Assembly (NCBI GenBank): GCA_964424355.1
Contig: CAYRIO010000010.1
Coordinates: forward strand, 1-64,000
From: CAZEHS01 sp964424355
GTDB lineage: Bacteria; Bacillota; Clostridia; Peptostreptococcales; Acidaminobacteraceae
Length of the DNA: 64,000 bases
Direction: 5' to 3'
Shown: piece by piece, positions 16,132-24,807 of the stretch
How the letters are laid out: each line of letters begins with the position of its first letter
How positions within the stretch are numbered: the stretch's first letter is position 1
Made by a program: the position numbers and the translations under genes
The notes under the pieces: generated by a model
What the model saw: only the letters and a program-made list of their open reading frames with translations
Databases searched by the model: none
What the model was told of the DNA's origin: nothing

Positions 16132-17154
16132 TTATTTCTTTCCGCCGGCGTTCTTACGGACGTCGAGGATAACGGCGCCAACGATGATGACGCCTTTAAC
16201 GATAAGCTGTGTATAGGCCTGCACGTTCAGCAGGGTAAGGCCATTGTTCATAACGCCGATGATCAGGGCCCCAACGATGGTGCCGGGGATGGTGCCGATC
16301 CCGCCGGAGAGAGAGGTGCCGCCGATTACCGCGGAGGCGATGGCATCCAGCTCGTAGGAGTTGCCAAGGCCAGGCTGGCCAGAGGAGATCCGTGAGGAAA
16401 GAACAACCCCGGCAAGGCCTGCCAGCATCCCGGCATAGGTGTAGATCAGGATCTTGTACTTGTCGATATTGACGCCGGAGACGACAGCGGCGTTCTCATT
16501 GCCGCCGATGGCGTAGGTGTATTTGCCGAATTTCGTGTGTTTGAGGAGCAGGCGGCTGATAAAGGCCACGACCAGCAGAATGATGACGGGGAAAGGGATG
16601 CCCAGGATAACGCCCTGGCCGATGAAGTTGTAATCAGAAGTCAGTGTGCTGATGGGGCGGCCCTGCGCATACAGGAGAGCCATGCCTCGGGCGGCTGTCA
16701 TCATCCCCAGGGTTGCGATGAAGGGGGGGATGCCGGTCTTAGCAATCAAAGCACCGTTGATAAAGCCACAGAGCGCGCCGACACCCAGACCGGCAAGAAT
16801 GGGGACGATTACAGGCAGTGCGGGAAGGCCGGGATACATCCGGGCCGCCCAATCAGGCTGCTGTGCCAGGGAAGCGGCAACAACTGCGGCCAGAGCCAGA
16901 ACAGAACCGGAAGAAAGGTCGATACCGGTGGTGATGATACACATCGTCACACCGAAGGCAATGAGGCCGATAACGGAAATCTGCCGGATGATGTTCATCA
17001 TGTTCCCCATGGACATGAATGCCGGAGACAGGATTGAAAGGATCAGGCACATCAGGATCAGGATCAGGAAGATACCATAGGTTTTCAGGAAGTTCTGAAG
17101 CCGTGCTTGATTTTGTTTCTTGTTTTCGTCTTTGGTGTCAATGGTCTTTTCCAT
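16132..17154 (-). CDS. Sugar/inositol ABC transporter permease (RbsC family)
   Basis: A 340-residue polytopic membrane protein with about 8-10 hydrophobic helices and family motifs FGVTMCIITTGIDLSSGSVLALAAV, TLGMMTAARGMALLYAQGRPI, AIGGNENAAVVSGVNIDKYKI and ASAVIGGTSLSGGIGTIPGT. RbsC-type permeases form homodimeric channels for ribose, galactose or inositol. The N-terminal tail is charged and cytoplasmic. Position between the transporter ATPase and iolB assigns it to myo-inositol uptake by context; substrate is not shown by sequence. Confidence 0.92.
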   Translation of the reverse strand: MEKTIDTKDENKKQNQARLQNFLKTYGIFLILILMCLILSILSPAFMSMGNMMNIIRQISVIGLIAFGVTMCIITTGIDLSSGSVLALAAVVAASLAQQPDWAARMYPGLPALPVIVPILAGLGVGALCGFINGALIAKTGIPPFIATLGMMTAARGMALLYAQGRPISTLTSDYNFIGQGVILGIPFPVIILLVVAFISRLLLKHTKFGKYTYAIGGNENAAVVSGVNIDKYKILIYTYAGMLAGLAGVVLSSRISSGQPGLGNSYELDAIASAVIGGTSLSGGIGTIPGTIVGALIIGVMNNGLTLLNVQAYTQLIVKGVIIVGAVILDVRKNAGGKK

Positions 17155-17200
17155 TGGGTTGTCCTCCTAAGAATTGAAAATGAAAGCTTGACGGGGATAC

Positions 17201-18718
17201 TCAGGCATGCGCTTGGTATTGGTCCAGGGTGGCGCCGGTGGCGAGGAAAAGAATCTTTTCCTGGTTGGCTTCTTCGCGGGGAAGGATACCGGTGACTTTT
17301 CCTTCGCTCATGACCATGATGCGGTCGCTCATCCCCAGGATTTCAGGCAACTCAGAGGAGATCATGATGATGGCTTTGCCCTCCTGGGCCAGCTTGCTCA
17401 TCAGCTTATGGATCTCCGCTTTGGCGCCGACGTCGATGCCCCGGGTCGGTTCATCCAGGATCAGGATATCCGGGTCTGTCAGCAGCCATCTGGAAATCAG
17501 GGCTTTCTGCTGGTTTCCGCCGGAGAGGTTCTTGATCTGCTGTTCCAGACTGGGGGTCTTGACGCCCAGCTTCACGACCTGTTCCTGACAAGCGGTGTCA
17601 ATGTCATGATGCTTGACGAAGATGCCGTTCATGAATTTATCGATGCTGGCCATGATCATATTGTCTTTCACGGAGAGTGTCAGGTAACAGCCTGTCAGCT
17701 TTCGGTCCTCAGTCAGCAGGGCCAGTCCGTGGGCGATTGCATCCCGGGGGGCGTTGATCTTTACAGGCTTGCCATCGATGAAAATCTCACCGCTGCTTTT
17801 CTTTGCAACACCGAAAAGGGTTTCGACGACCTCTGTCCGTCCGGCGCCCATGAGCCCGGCAATCCCGAAAATCTCGCCTTTTCTTACCTGGAAGCTGACA
17901 TCTTGAAATACACCTTCACGGCTGAGGTTCCGAACTTCCAGCTTCACATCGCCGATTTCTGCGGTTTCCTTATGGAATACCTGGTTCAGCTCACGGCCAA
18001 CCATCTTTTCGACCAGCTTGTTGTGATTCATTGCCGAGGCGGGTTCCGTACAAATGAAGGTGCCATCCCGGAGGACCGTTATTTCATCTGCTATCTTGAA
18101 GACTTCGTCCATCTTGTGAGTGATGTAGATGACTGCGACGTCCCGGGCTTGCAATTTGCGGATGATAGTGAATAGATGTTCGACTTCTTTCTCGGTAATG
18201 GCGGAGGTAGGTTCATCCATGATAATCAAATCGGAATTGTAGGAGGTGGCTTTTGCGATTTCTATCATTTGTTTGTTGGCAACGCTGAGTTCTACCATTT
18301 TTGTGTCCGGCTTGATGTCGATGCCCAGCTCTGTCAAAAGCGCCTGGCAATCGTCGCGCATCTTCTTGTGGTCGATGAGACCGCTCTTCTTAAGAGGTTC
18401 CCGCCCCAGGAAGACATTTTCCGTAACCGTCATGTGGGGGATATCATTGAGTTCCTGATGGATCATGGAGATGCCAAGCTTAAGGGCGTCAGCGGTGCGG
18501 TTGATCTGAACCTGCTGACCTTTGAACTCGATGGTTCCCATATCGGGCTGATAGATGCCGATCAGGACCTTCATCAGGGTGGATTTTCCTGCGCCGTTCT
18601 CTCCCATAAAGGCGTGAACGGTTCCTTTACGCACGTGGAGATTAACACCATCCAGGGCTTTTACACCGGGGAAGCTTTTATGGATATTGTCCATTTTAAG
18701 AATGAATTCATTCGTCAT
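17201..18718 (-). CDS. Sugar/inositol ABC transporter ATP-binding protein (RbsA family)
   Basis: A 505-residue double-ABC ATPase. The first cassette has Walker A GENGAGKST, a Q-loop, and Walker B LIIMDEPTSAI. The second has a degenerate Walker A (GLMGAGRTE) with a good signature LSGGNQQK and Walker B ILILDEPTRGID, the usual asymmetry of RbsA/MglA/XylG proteins. It energises the adjacent permease. A 14-bp-stem hairpin separates it from the binding-protein gene upstream. There is an AGGTGTAA-type ribosome-binding site before the ATG. Confidence 0.93.
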   Translation of the reverse strand: MTNEFILKMDNIHKSFPGVKALDGVNLHVRKGTVHAFMGENGAGKSTLMKVLIGIYQPDMGTIEFKGQQVQINRTADALKLGISMIHQELNDIPHMTVTENVFLGREPLKKSGLIDHKKMRDDCQALLTELGIDIKPDTKMVELSVANKQMIEIAKATSYNSDLIIMDEPTSAITEKEVEHLFTIIRKLQARDVAVIYITHKMDEVFKIADEITVLRDGTFICTEPASAMNHNKLVEKMVGRELNQVFHKETAEIGDVKLEVRNLSREGVFQDVSFQVRKGEIFGIAGLMGAGRTEVVETLFGVAKKSSGEIFIDGKPVKINAPRDAIAHGLALLTEDRKLTGCYLTLSVKDNMIMASIDKFMNGIFVKHHDIDTACQEQVVKLGVKTPSLEQQIKNLSGGNQQKALISRWLLTDPDILILDEPTRGIDVGAKAEIHKLMSKLAQEGKAIIMISSELPEILGMSDRIMVMSEGKVTGILPREEANQEKILFLATGATLDQYQAHA

Positions 18719-18772
18719 GATTACACCTCGATCTTGAGGAAAGTTGTCTGGATTAGCGTCTGTTTTGAGTTT

Positions 18773-18804
18773 GAGGCCGTCTGAGATCTCTCTCAGACGG
18801 CCTC
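18773..18804 (-). repeat. Intercistronic hairpin in the inositol operon
   Basis: Perfect 14-bp stem GAGGCCGTCTGAGA / TCTCAGACGGCCTC with a 4-nt loop, placed between the binding-protein and ATPase genes and not followed by a T-tract on the minus strand. Such elements often stabilise the upstream mRNA so that the binding protein is made in excess. Confidence 0.75.
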
Positions 18805-18837
18805 AACATTCAGCGTTTCACATGATTGATTCAAAAG

Positions 18838-19812
18838 TTACTTGAAGTTGGGGAACTGATCAACGTTATCTTTTGTAACCAGTTTGAAGGGGATCATGAC
18901 TTCTTTATCAACTGCTTCGCCTTTTGCTTTCTTTACAGCAGCGTCAATACCGCCGGAACCTTGACCAGCTGCATCTTGGAATACTGTACAGGAAAGTTTG
19001 CCATCTTTTACAGCTTGAACAGCATCGGGAGTACAGTCAACGCCGCCGACCATTGTGTCAGCCAGTTTGCCTGCAGCTTCAAGAGCACCGATTGCGCCCA
19101 GAGCCATGTCATCGTTGTTGGCGCAGACAGCAGAGATCTTGTCGCCTTTGGACAACCAGTTTTCCATCAGAGTCATACCTTCTGCACGACTCCAGTTACC
19201 TGTTTGTTCAGCCAATACTTTGATTTCTGGATATTTTTCAGCGATTACTTTCTTAACGCCTTCAGTCCGTTTGATGGAAGCTTCGTTATCAAGTTTACCC
19301 ATCATGATAACGATATTGCCTTTGCCGCCCATTTTTTCGCCCAGGTATTCCATTTGGAAGATACCGGCGTCAATGGAGTTGGAGCCGACAAAAGTAACGT
19401 TGTCGGGCAGGTTAGCAGGCAAACGGTTTACGTAAACCAGGTTCACATTCGCCTTTGTACAAGCTTCTGTGATCGGAGCAGTTGCTTCGGTGTTAACCGG
19501 AACAACGACAACGCTCTTCATGCCTTGCGTAATGAAGTTTTCAACTTGTGACAGTTGTGTAGCAGCATCTTCCTTAGCGTCAACATAAGTAACTTTTACG
19601 CCTGTGAGTTCTTTTTCGTGAGCTTTCATCCCGTCCATCATGTAAGTCAGGAACGTGTCATCAAAGCTTGCGATTGAAACACCAACAGTTACTTCTTCTG
19701 CTGCAGGAGCAGCAGCGGGTTCAGCGGGAGCAGCAGGTGCTGCAGGTGCACATCCGAGACCCAGTGTGGCGATGAGAGCTGCCATCAACAGTACTGCGAG
19801 AAACTTCTTCAT
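18838..19812 (-). CDS. Sugar/inositol-binding lipoprotein of an ABC transporter
   Basis: A 324-residue periplasmic-binding-protein-type lipoprotein. The signal peptide ends in the lipobox LGLG-C with Cys21, followed by a low-complexity Ala/Pro linker (about 22-42) and a Peripla_BP_4 fold: VGVSIASFDDTFLTYMMDGMK, QGMKSVVVVPVNTEA, FVGSNSIDAGIFQMEYL and CANNDDMALGAIGALEAAG. An in-frame frame opens 69 codons earlier, but GGGAGGAA and the signal peptide fix the start at 19812. It captures the substrate for the adjacent ATPase and permease; inositol is inferred from context. Confidence 0.93.
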   Translation of the reverse strand: MKKFLAVLLMAALIATLGLGCAPAAPAAPAEPAAAPAAEEVTVGVSIASFDDTFLTYMMDGMKAHEKELTGVKVTYVDAKEDAATQLSQVENFITQGMKSVVVVPVNTEATAPITEACTKANVNLVYVNRLPANLPDNVTFVGSNSIDAGIFQMEYLGEKMGGKGNIVIMMGKLDNEASIKRTEGVKKVIAEKYPEIKVLAEQTGNWSRAEGMTLMENWLSKGDKISAVCANNDDMALGAIGALEAAGKLADTMVGGVDCTPDAVQAVKDGKLSCTVFQDAAGQGSGGIDAAVKKAKGEAVDKEVMIPFKLVTKDNVDQFPNFK

Positions 19813-19876
19813 TAAAATTCCTCCCCATCTTCTTTTTTTATTGTGCCGTCTGAGGGGATACCTCAGCGGGTGAAGC

Positions 19877-20896
19877 CTACCAGGATAATTCAACCAACTT
19901 TTTTTCTCGGAAGGATTCTGTAGCGGCGTAGGCGATCCGGGTGGACCGGGTGCCGTCCTGCACAGAAACTGCCGGCGTCTTTCCGGTAAGGACACAATCA
20001 ACAAAAGCATGAAGTTCATTCAGGTAAGCTTGCTCGAAACGCTCCAGGAAGTTCTGTGAGCACTCTTTGCGCACACCGTGGGAATCAAGGATCTCAACCA
20101 TATTTTTCTGGGGAACCGAGCCGATTCGCAGGGCGCCCTTGGTGCCGATGATTTCTGTTTCCACCCAATAACCGTGGGGAGCGGTGCGGCCTGCCAGGAA
20201 GAAGGCCATGGTGTCGTTCTCGAACTGCATCAGGGCTGCGCAGTTGTCCCCGTCCTGAGAAAGGGCGAATTCCGGGTGGGCATAACAGCCGCCGATGGCG
20301 AAAATGGATTTGGCTTCGGCGCCGAGGAACCAGCGGGCCAGGTCGATGTCGTGAACCGCCATGTCCAGGAACTGACCGCCGCTGGAGGGAGCGAACCGGA
20401 TAGCGCCTTCAATGGCGGTTTCCGGATCCACGCTGTAGCCTCTGAAGAGGATGGGCTTGCCGATTTCACCGGCATCCAGCATGGCTTTGGCATATTGATA
20501 AGAGGGATCGAAGCGCCGCATGAATCCCAGCATGAATACCTTTTCAGGGTGCTTGTCGACGGCTTTCTCGGCCATCAGGCATTCTTCCATAGATATACCC
20601 AAAGGTTTCTCGGAGAAAACATGAAATCCTGCATCTAATGCCTGGGCAATTTGTGAGCAGTGCTGAGCGGATGGGGAAGAGATGAAAATCGCATCCAATT
20701 CCTTGTTTGTCAGCATGTCTTCAAATTGTGTATATGTATAAGGCACGCCCCATTCTTTCTTAACTTTTTCAAGGACCTCGGTTTCCAGTGCGCAAACCGC
20801 TTTCAACTCTGCGTTGGGTGTTCTGAAGGCGATGTTCTCTGCGTGCTGCATACCCAGTCGGCCCAAGCCGATGATTCCAAAACGAACTTTTTTCAT
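19877..20896 (-). CDS. iolG: Inositol 2-dehydrogenase (Gfo/Idh/MocA family)
   Basis: A 339-residue NAD(P)-dependent oxidoreductase. It has an N-terminal Rossmann motif GIIGLGRLGMQHAENI, the EKPLG motif with the conserved lysine, and the catalytic-site run GFMRRFDPSY then GGQFLDMAVHDIDLARW, as in IolG, which oxidises myo-inositol to scyllo-inosose. It is the first gene of the minus-strand operon, 64 bp before the transporter binding protein. AGGAGA precedes ATG 20896; the longer frame to 20983 runs into the promoter. Other Gfo/Idh substrates (scyllo- or chiro-inositol) remain possible. Confidence 0.88.
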   Translation of the reverse strand: MKKVRFGIIGLGRLGMQHAENIAFRTPNAELKAVCALETEVLEKVKKEWGVPYTYTQFEDMLTNKELDAIFISSPSAQHCSQIAQALDAGFHVFSEKPLGISMEECLMAEKAVDKHPEKVFMLGFMRRFDPSYQYAKAMLDAGEIGKPILFRGYSVDPETAIEGAIRFAPSSGGQFLDMAVHDIDLARWFLGAEAKSIFAIGGCYAHPEFALSQDGDNCAALMQFENDTMAFFLAGRTAPHGYWVETEIIGTKGALRIGSVPQKNMVEILDSHGVRKECSQNFLERFEQAYLNELHAFVDCVLTGKTPAVSVQDGTRSTRIAYAATESFREKKLVELSW

Positions 20897-20950
20897 AAGT
20901 GTCTTCTCCTGCGTGTGTATTGTTATGAAGCTCGCTGAATTGTCTGTCAA

Positions 20951-20968
20951 GTGAAAACGTTTGCGTGA
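20951..20968. promoter_or_regulatory. LacI-family operator (iol-proximal)
   Basis: GTGAAAACGTTTGCGTGA, with core GAAAACGTTTGC, just downstream of the iol promoter's expected start point. Resembles both LacI/GalR operators and CcpA cre sites. Confidence 0.65.
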
Positions 20969-20978
20969 ACTTATTGTC

Positions 20979-21008
20979 ATCATAACATCGGCTCACAATC
21001 GTTGTCAA
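20979..21008 (-). promoter_or_regulatory. Promoter of the inositol operon
   Basis: On the minus strand consensus TTGACA (21003-21008), 18-bp spacer, TATGAT (20979-20984). It is bracketed by two operator-like sequences, at 20951-20968 and around 21014-21029. Confidence 0.8.
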
Positions 21009-21013
21009 GAATA

Positions 21014-21029
21014 AAAACAAACGTTAAAC
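21014..21029. promoter_or_regulatory. Second operator-like site in the divergent iol/lacI region
   Basis: AAACAAACGTTAAACC has the CAAACGTT half of the palindrome seen elsewhere and sits directly upstream of the iol -35 box. Two sites spanning the promoter would allow looping repression; the match is weaker than the other sites. Confidence 0.4.
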
Positions 21030-21163
21030 CTGTGTGTAAACCCTGTAGTAACTGCGCCTCAATGCACCTGTTGTAATGGCGTGATTTTTATCTTCAATAT
21101 AAAAGCACGGGTAATAAGGGGACTGCATTGCGTAATCGTTTGATTAAAAAGACGATATTTTCT

Positions 21164-21193
21164 TTGCTATTGTGCGTGCATATTTGCTATAAT
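21164..21193 (+). promoter_or_regulatory. Promoter of the LacI-family regulator
   Basis: TTGCTA (21164-21169), 18-bp spacer and a perfect TATAAT (21188-21193), 30 bp before the start codon at 21224. Confidence 0.7.
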
Positions 21194-21223
21194 AAAACCA
21201 AACTTTTCCACGGGAGTAACCTG

Positions 21224-22225
21224 ATGAGTGTAACCATTGTTGATATAGCTAAGAAGATCGGGGTCTCCTATACAACCGTTTCCAGAGCGCTGAACGGGAA
21301 AAAGGGTGTGGGTGAGAAAACCCGGAAACGGATTATCGAAGAAGCTGAAAAGCAGGGGTATCAGCCCAATGCCATTGCCAGAGGCCTGGTGAGCAAATCC
21401 ACCAATACCATCGGCCTGATCATTCCGGACATCACCAACCCCTTCTTCCCAGAGGTGGCCAGGGGGGTTGAAGACGCTTGCCGCGAGGCGGGCTATAACG
21501 TTTTCCTCTGTAACTCCAACTGGGATAAGGATCAGGAGCGGTCGTGCCTGGAAGCGCTGCGGCAGAACCGCGTGGATGGCTTGATCATCAACCCGAACTC
21601 CCTTGCAAATGTCGAGTTCATAGAAAAAATGGGCATTCCGGTGGTGTATCTCAACACCCGCATCGATGAGGGGAACAGCACCTACGTGGGTGTGGACAAT
21701 GTCCTGGGGGCGCAGATAGCCACCGAGCATCTGATCCAGTGCGGCTACAAGCGGATTGCCTTCGTCGGCGGAACCGTCCGTTCCTATTCCAATAACAATC
21801 GGTTGAAGGGTTACTTGGGGGCTCTTGAAAAACAGGGGATTGAGAAGGATAACGACCTGATCATGAACGGCAAATTCCACACGGAGTCGGGGTACGAGCT
21901 GACAAAGCGGCTGTTTCAGCTGCCCAATCCCCCGGATGCCGTGTTAGCAGGGAATGATATCATCGCCTTAGGGGTCATGCAGTACGTTCAGGAGATCCAC
22001 CTGAACATTCCGGATGATTTCGGAATCATCGGGTTCGATGATATCTATGCATCCAGCCTGCCGCAGATCCAGTTGTCCACGATCGCCATGCCAAAGACAT
22101 TTTTGGGGAAGAAAGCCCTGGAGATGCTGCTGGATAAGATCCATTCCGAGGAATCCAGCACCGCTCAGTATGTGATCAAGCCCAAGCTGGTGATCCGAAA
22201 AACCACCCGAATGATCTCTGAATAA
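21224..22225 (+). CDS. LacI/GalR-family transcriptional regulator, probable inositol-locus repressor
   Basis: A 333-residue regulator. The N-terminal LacI helix-turn-helix reads TIVDIAKKIGVSYTTVSRALNG with the hinge helix PNAIARGL; the rest is a periplasmic-binding-protein-like effector domain (TIGLIIPDITNPFFPEVARGVED, VDGLIINP, FDDIYASSLPQIQLSTI). The longer frame from 21128 includes the promoter; ATG 21224 has GGGAG 8 nt upstream. It is divergent from the iol operon and immediately upstream of the GAPDH-PGK-transketolase genes, both of which carry matching operators, so it most likely controls both. Effector unknown. Confidence 0.9.
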   Translation: MSVTIVDIAKKIGVSYTTVSRALNGKKGVGEKTRKRIIEEAEKQGYQPNAIARGLVSKSTNTIGLIIPDITNPFFPEVARGVEDACREAGYNVFLCNSNWDKDQERSCLEALRQNRVDGLIINPNSLANVEFIEKMGIPVVYLNTRIDEGNSTYVGVDNVLGAQIATEHLIQCGYKRIAFVGGTVRSYSNNNRLKGYLGALEKQGIEKDNDLIMNGKFHTESGYELTKRLFQLPNPPDAVLAGNDIIALGVMQYVQEIHLNIPDDFGIIGFDDIYASSLPQIQLSTIAMPKTFLGKKALEMLLDKIHSEESSTAQYVIKPKLVIRKTTRMISE

Positions 22226-22245
22226 AGCAAAGGGAACGAATACAG

Positions 22246-22279
22246 GTCTCGCCGCTCATTTGCCGGCGAGACTTTTTTG
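22246..22279 (+). terminator. Terminator of the lacI-type gene
   Basis: 9-bp stem GTCTCGCCG/CGGCGAGAC with a 9-nt loop, followed by TTTTTT. It separates the regulator from the glycolytic operon, which has its own promoter. Confidence 0.88.
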
Positions 22280-22386
22280 TTTAAATAAATTCTTTGAAGG
22301 GTATCAAAAACAGAAGCCGGATTCCTGAACCCCTTAATTGCAGCGCAAAGGATTGCGTCATTGGAATTTCAACGGTATTTTTGCGT

Positions 22387-22415
22387 TTGACTTTTTAAAA
22401 CGGCTGGTGTATAGT
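22387..22415 (+). promoter_or_regulatory. Promoter of the GAPDH-PGK-transketolase operon
   Basis: TTGACT (22387-22392), 17-bp spacer, TATAGT (22410-22415), about 68 bp before the start codon. Confidence 0.8.
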
Positions 22416-22426
22416 TTTGTCATAAA

Positions 22427-22438
22427 GCAAACGTTTGC
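22427..22438. promoter_or_regulatory. LacI-type operator, perfect palindrome
   Basis: GCAAACGTTTGC, a perfect 12-bp palindrome located 12-23 bp after the -10 box, where binding would block transcription. The same core occurs at 47886-47897 and, as GAAAACGTTTGC, at the iol promoter. Confidence 0.75.
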
Positions 22439-22482
22439 GCAAAAGCGAACGAATAGCACAAACACATAGGGAGGATCCCGTA

Positions 22483-23505
22483 ATGAAAAAAGTCAAAGTA
22501 GCAGTTGCAGGTTATGGCGTTATCGGTACCCGGTTGGCAGATGCAGTGGCCCTGCAGGAAGACATGGAGCTGGTAGGAGTGATCGATGCAGGAGCTACCC
22601 TGACGGTACGTTCCCTGAAGGAAAGAGGCATGCCCTATGATCTTTACTCCGCCACGGTGGAGGGCAAGGCGCTGATGGAAGCGGCCGGACTCCCGGTCAA
22701 GGGCATGATGGAAGACATCTTGAAGCAGGTGGATGTGGTTCTGGATTCCAGCCCCGGCGGCATCGGTGCCAAGAACAAGGAACTTTACCTGAAGCACAAC
22801 GTGAAAGCCATCTTCCAGGGCGGCGAGAAGGACGAGGTTGCGGATGTGTTCTTCCACGGCTATGCGAACTATGATAAGGGTGTGGGTGCCGATTACCTCA
22901 AGCTGACTTCCTGCAATACGACGGGCCTCATCCGTGCGGTTGATTGTCTCGACCGGATTGCCGGCATTGAAAAGATAGCCATCACCATCGTCCGCCGCGT
23001 GGCGGATCCCGGCGATTATCACCGAGGCCTCACCAACGCCCTTCAGGTGGATAAAGCGCCAAGCCATCAGGCCCTTGACCTGATGACGATCATGCCCCAT
23101 ATCAATGCCACCGGCATCCTGGTACATACCCCGGTAACCCACGGTCATTTCATCACCGTTGTGGCCACACCGAAAGAGGATATGACCGTTGAAGAAGTCA
23201 CCGCTGCTTTTGAAGCCCACGACCGGATCAAAGTGGTCAGTCTCAAGGACGGTTTCCTTGGAAACGCTTCCATCTTCAAGTATGCCCGTGATTGCTGCAA
23301 GCCCCGGGGCGATGTGTACGAAATCTACATTTGGACGGATACCATCGTCAAATCCGGCAAGGACATCATGTTCGGCATCCATATCCCTCAGGAATCCGTT
23401 ACGATTCCGGAATCCATGGATGCAGTCCGTGCGGCGATGCAGATGCAGACAGATCGAATGGAAGGCGTTGGCATGACCAATAAATATCTGGGGATGATCA
23501 AATAA
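22483..23505 (+). CDS. Archaeal-type (type II) glyceraldehyde-3-phosphate dehydrogenase
   Basis: A 340-residue protein of the type II GAPDH family known mainly from archaea. It has an N-terminal Rossmann motif VAGYGVIGTRLADAV, the active-site SCNTTGL with the catalytic Cys, and the downstream RRVADPGDYHRG. It lacks the SCTTN signature of bacterial type I GAPDH. Expected reaction: reversible phosphorylating oxidation of glyceraldehyde-3-phosphate with NAD(P). AGGGAGGA lies 9 nt before ATG 22483. The stop overlaps the PGK start (TAATG), so the two consecutive glycolytic steps are translationally coupled. Confidence 0.88.
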   Translation: MKKVKVAVAGYGVIGTRLADAVALQEDMELVGVIDAGATLTVRSLKERGMPYDLYSATVEGKALMEAAGLPVKGMMEDILKQVDVVLDSSPGGIGAKNKELYLKHNVKAIFQGGEKDEVADVFFHGYANYDKGVGADYLKLTSCNTTGLIRAVDCLDRIAGIEKIAITIVRRVADPGDYHRGLTNALQVDKAPSHQALDLMTIMPHINATGILVHTPVTHGHFITVVATPKEDMTVEEVTAAFEAHDRIKVVSLKDGFLGNASIFKYARDCCKPRGDVYEIYIWTDTIVKSGKDIMFGIHIPQESVTIPESMDAVRAAMQMQTDRMEGVGMTNKYLGMIK

Positions 23506-24764
23506 TGGCTACCTTGATGAATAAGATCGATGATTTCGATCTGAAAGGGAAAACGGTGCTGCTGCGGGTGGACATCAATTCCCCCATCAATCCGGCCACC
23601 AAGAAGATCGTCAATGATAACCGGATCCGGGAATCCATTCCCACCATCCAGAAGCTCATCGATGGGGGCGCCAAAATCGCCATGATCGCCCATCAGGGAG
23701 ATACCCTGGATTACCAGAACCTGATTCCCCTGACGGAGCATGCAGAGAAGCTGTCCGCTCTGCTGGGCCGTACCGTGGAGTACATCGACGATGTGGCCGG
23801 CCCGGCGGCGATTGGGAAAATCACAGGGCTTCAGGAGGGGCAGCTAATCCTCCTGGGCAACCTCCGCTATCTGTCTGAAGAAATGTCTTCCTTTGAAACA
23901 GTGGTGAAACTGAAGGCGGAGGAGATGCTGGATACGTATCTGGTTCGGCGGCTCCGACCCTATGTGGATATGTATGTGAACGACGCGTTTGCGGCGGCTC
24001 ACCGGAATGCCCCCTCCATGGTGGCCTTCCAGGAGATCCTGCCGACCGCTGCCGGGGATCTGATGTTCAAAGAGATTTCAGCCCTGGACAAGGTCATGAA
24101 GACCCCTGAAAAGCCCTCTGTGTTTGTCCTGGGGGGGGCGAAGATTTCAGATGCCTTCGGCATGATGCAGACCGTGCTTCAGAACGGGTCTGCGGACAAG
24201 ATCCTGACAGCGGGGATTACGGGGGAGATTTTCCTCATCGCCAGCGGCAAGGACATCGGCCCGACCAAGATGAAGTTCCTGGCGGATCGCAGTCTGTTGG
24301 AATTCGTCGCCCCTGCTAAAGAATACCTGAAGGATTATCCCGGTAAGATCGAAATGCCCAGGGATCTGGCCTATAAAGAGAACGATCAGCGGCAGGAAGT
24401 GGCTGTGGATCAGCTCCCTGTGGACAAAATGTTCATGGATATCGGCTCCCAAACCCTGGCGGATTACGATGCCCTGCTTCAGGAAGCAAAAACAATCTTT
24501 GTGAACGGCCCTGCGGGGGTCTACGAGGATCCCCTGTTTGAAAAGGGGACGAAGGAGCTGTGGCATTCAATCGCCCGGTCCCCCGGCTACTCCGTCATCG
24601 GCGGCGGCGACACTGTCAGTGCGGCTGCGGGGTTCATCGATATCAAAATGATCAATTATGTCTGTACCGCCGGGGGCGCCATGGTGCGCTACCTCAGCGG
24701 CAAGAAACTTCCCCTGATCGAGGCCATGGAAAAGGCTTTTGCACGGCAGAACGGGAAGGGTTAG
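23505..24764 (+). CDS. pgk: Archaeal-type phosphoglycerate kinase
   Basis: A 419-residue phosphoglycerate kinase. Conserved segments include LLRVDINSPINP, AHQGDTLDY, LLGNLRYLSEE, YVNDAFAAAHRNAPS, FVLGGAKISDAFG, IFVNGPAGVYEDPLFEKGT and the nucleotide-site SVIGGGDTVSAA. The N-terminal LRVDxNSPI and AHQG forms are those of archaeal PGKs; bacterial enzymes have RVDFNVP and SHLGRP. It transfers phosphate from 1,3-bisphosphoglycerate to ADP. One base of overlap with the GAPDH stop codon. Presence of this pair inside an inositol/pentose locus suggests horizontally acquired or duplicated lower-glycolysis enzymes. Confidence 0.9.
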   Translation: MATLMNKIDDFDLKGKTVLLRVDINSPINPATKKIVNDNRIRESIPTIQKLIDGGAKIAMIAHQGDTLDYQNLIPLTEHAEKLSALLGRTVEYIDDVAGPAAIGKITGLQEGQLILLGNLRYLSEEMSSFETVVKLKAEEMLDTYLVRRLRPYVDMYVNDAFAAAHRNAPSMVAFQEILPTAAGDLMFKEISALDKVMKTPEKPSVFVLGGAKISDAFGMMQTVLQNGSADKILTAGITGEIFLIASGKDIGPTKMKFLADRSLLEFVAPAKEYLKDYPGKIEMPRDLAYKENDQRQEVAVDQLPVDKMFMDIGSQTLADYDALLQEAKTIFVNGPAGVYEDPLFEKGTKELWHSIARSPGYSVIGGGDTVSAAAGFIDIKMINYVCTAGGAMVRYLSGKKLPLIEAMEKAFARQNGKG

Positions 24765-24807
24765 GCGACATGGAGCGGATTGCACTGAAAAACACTATGG
24801 AGGCATT

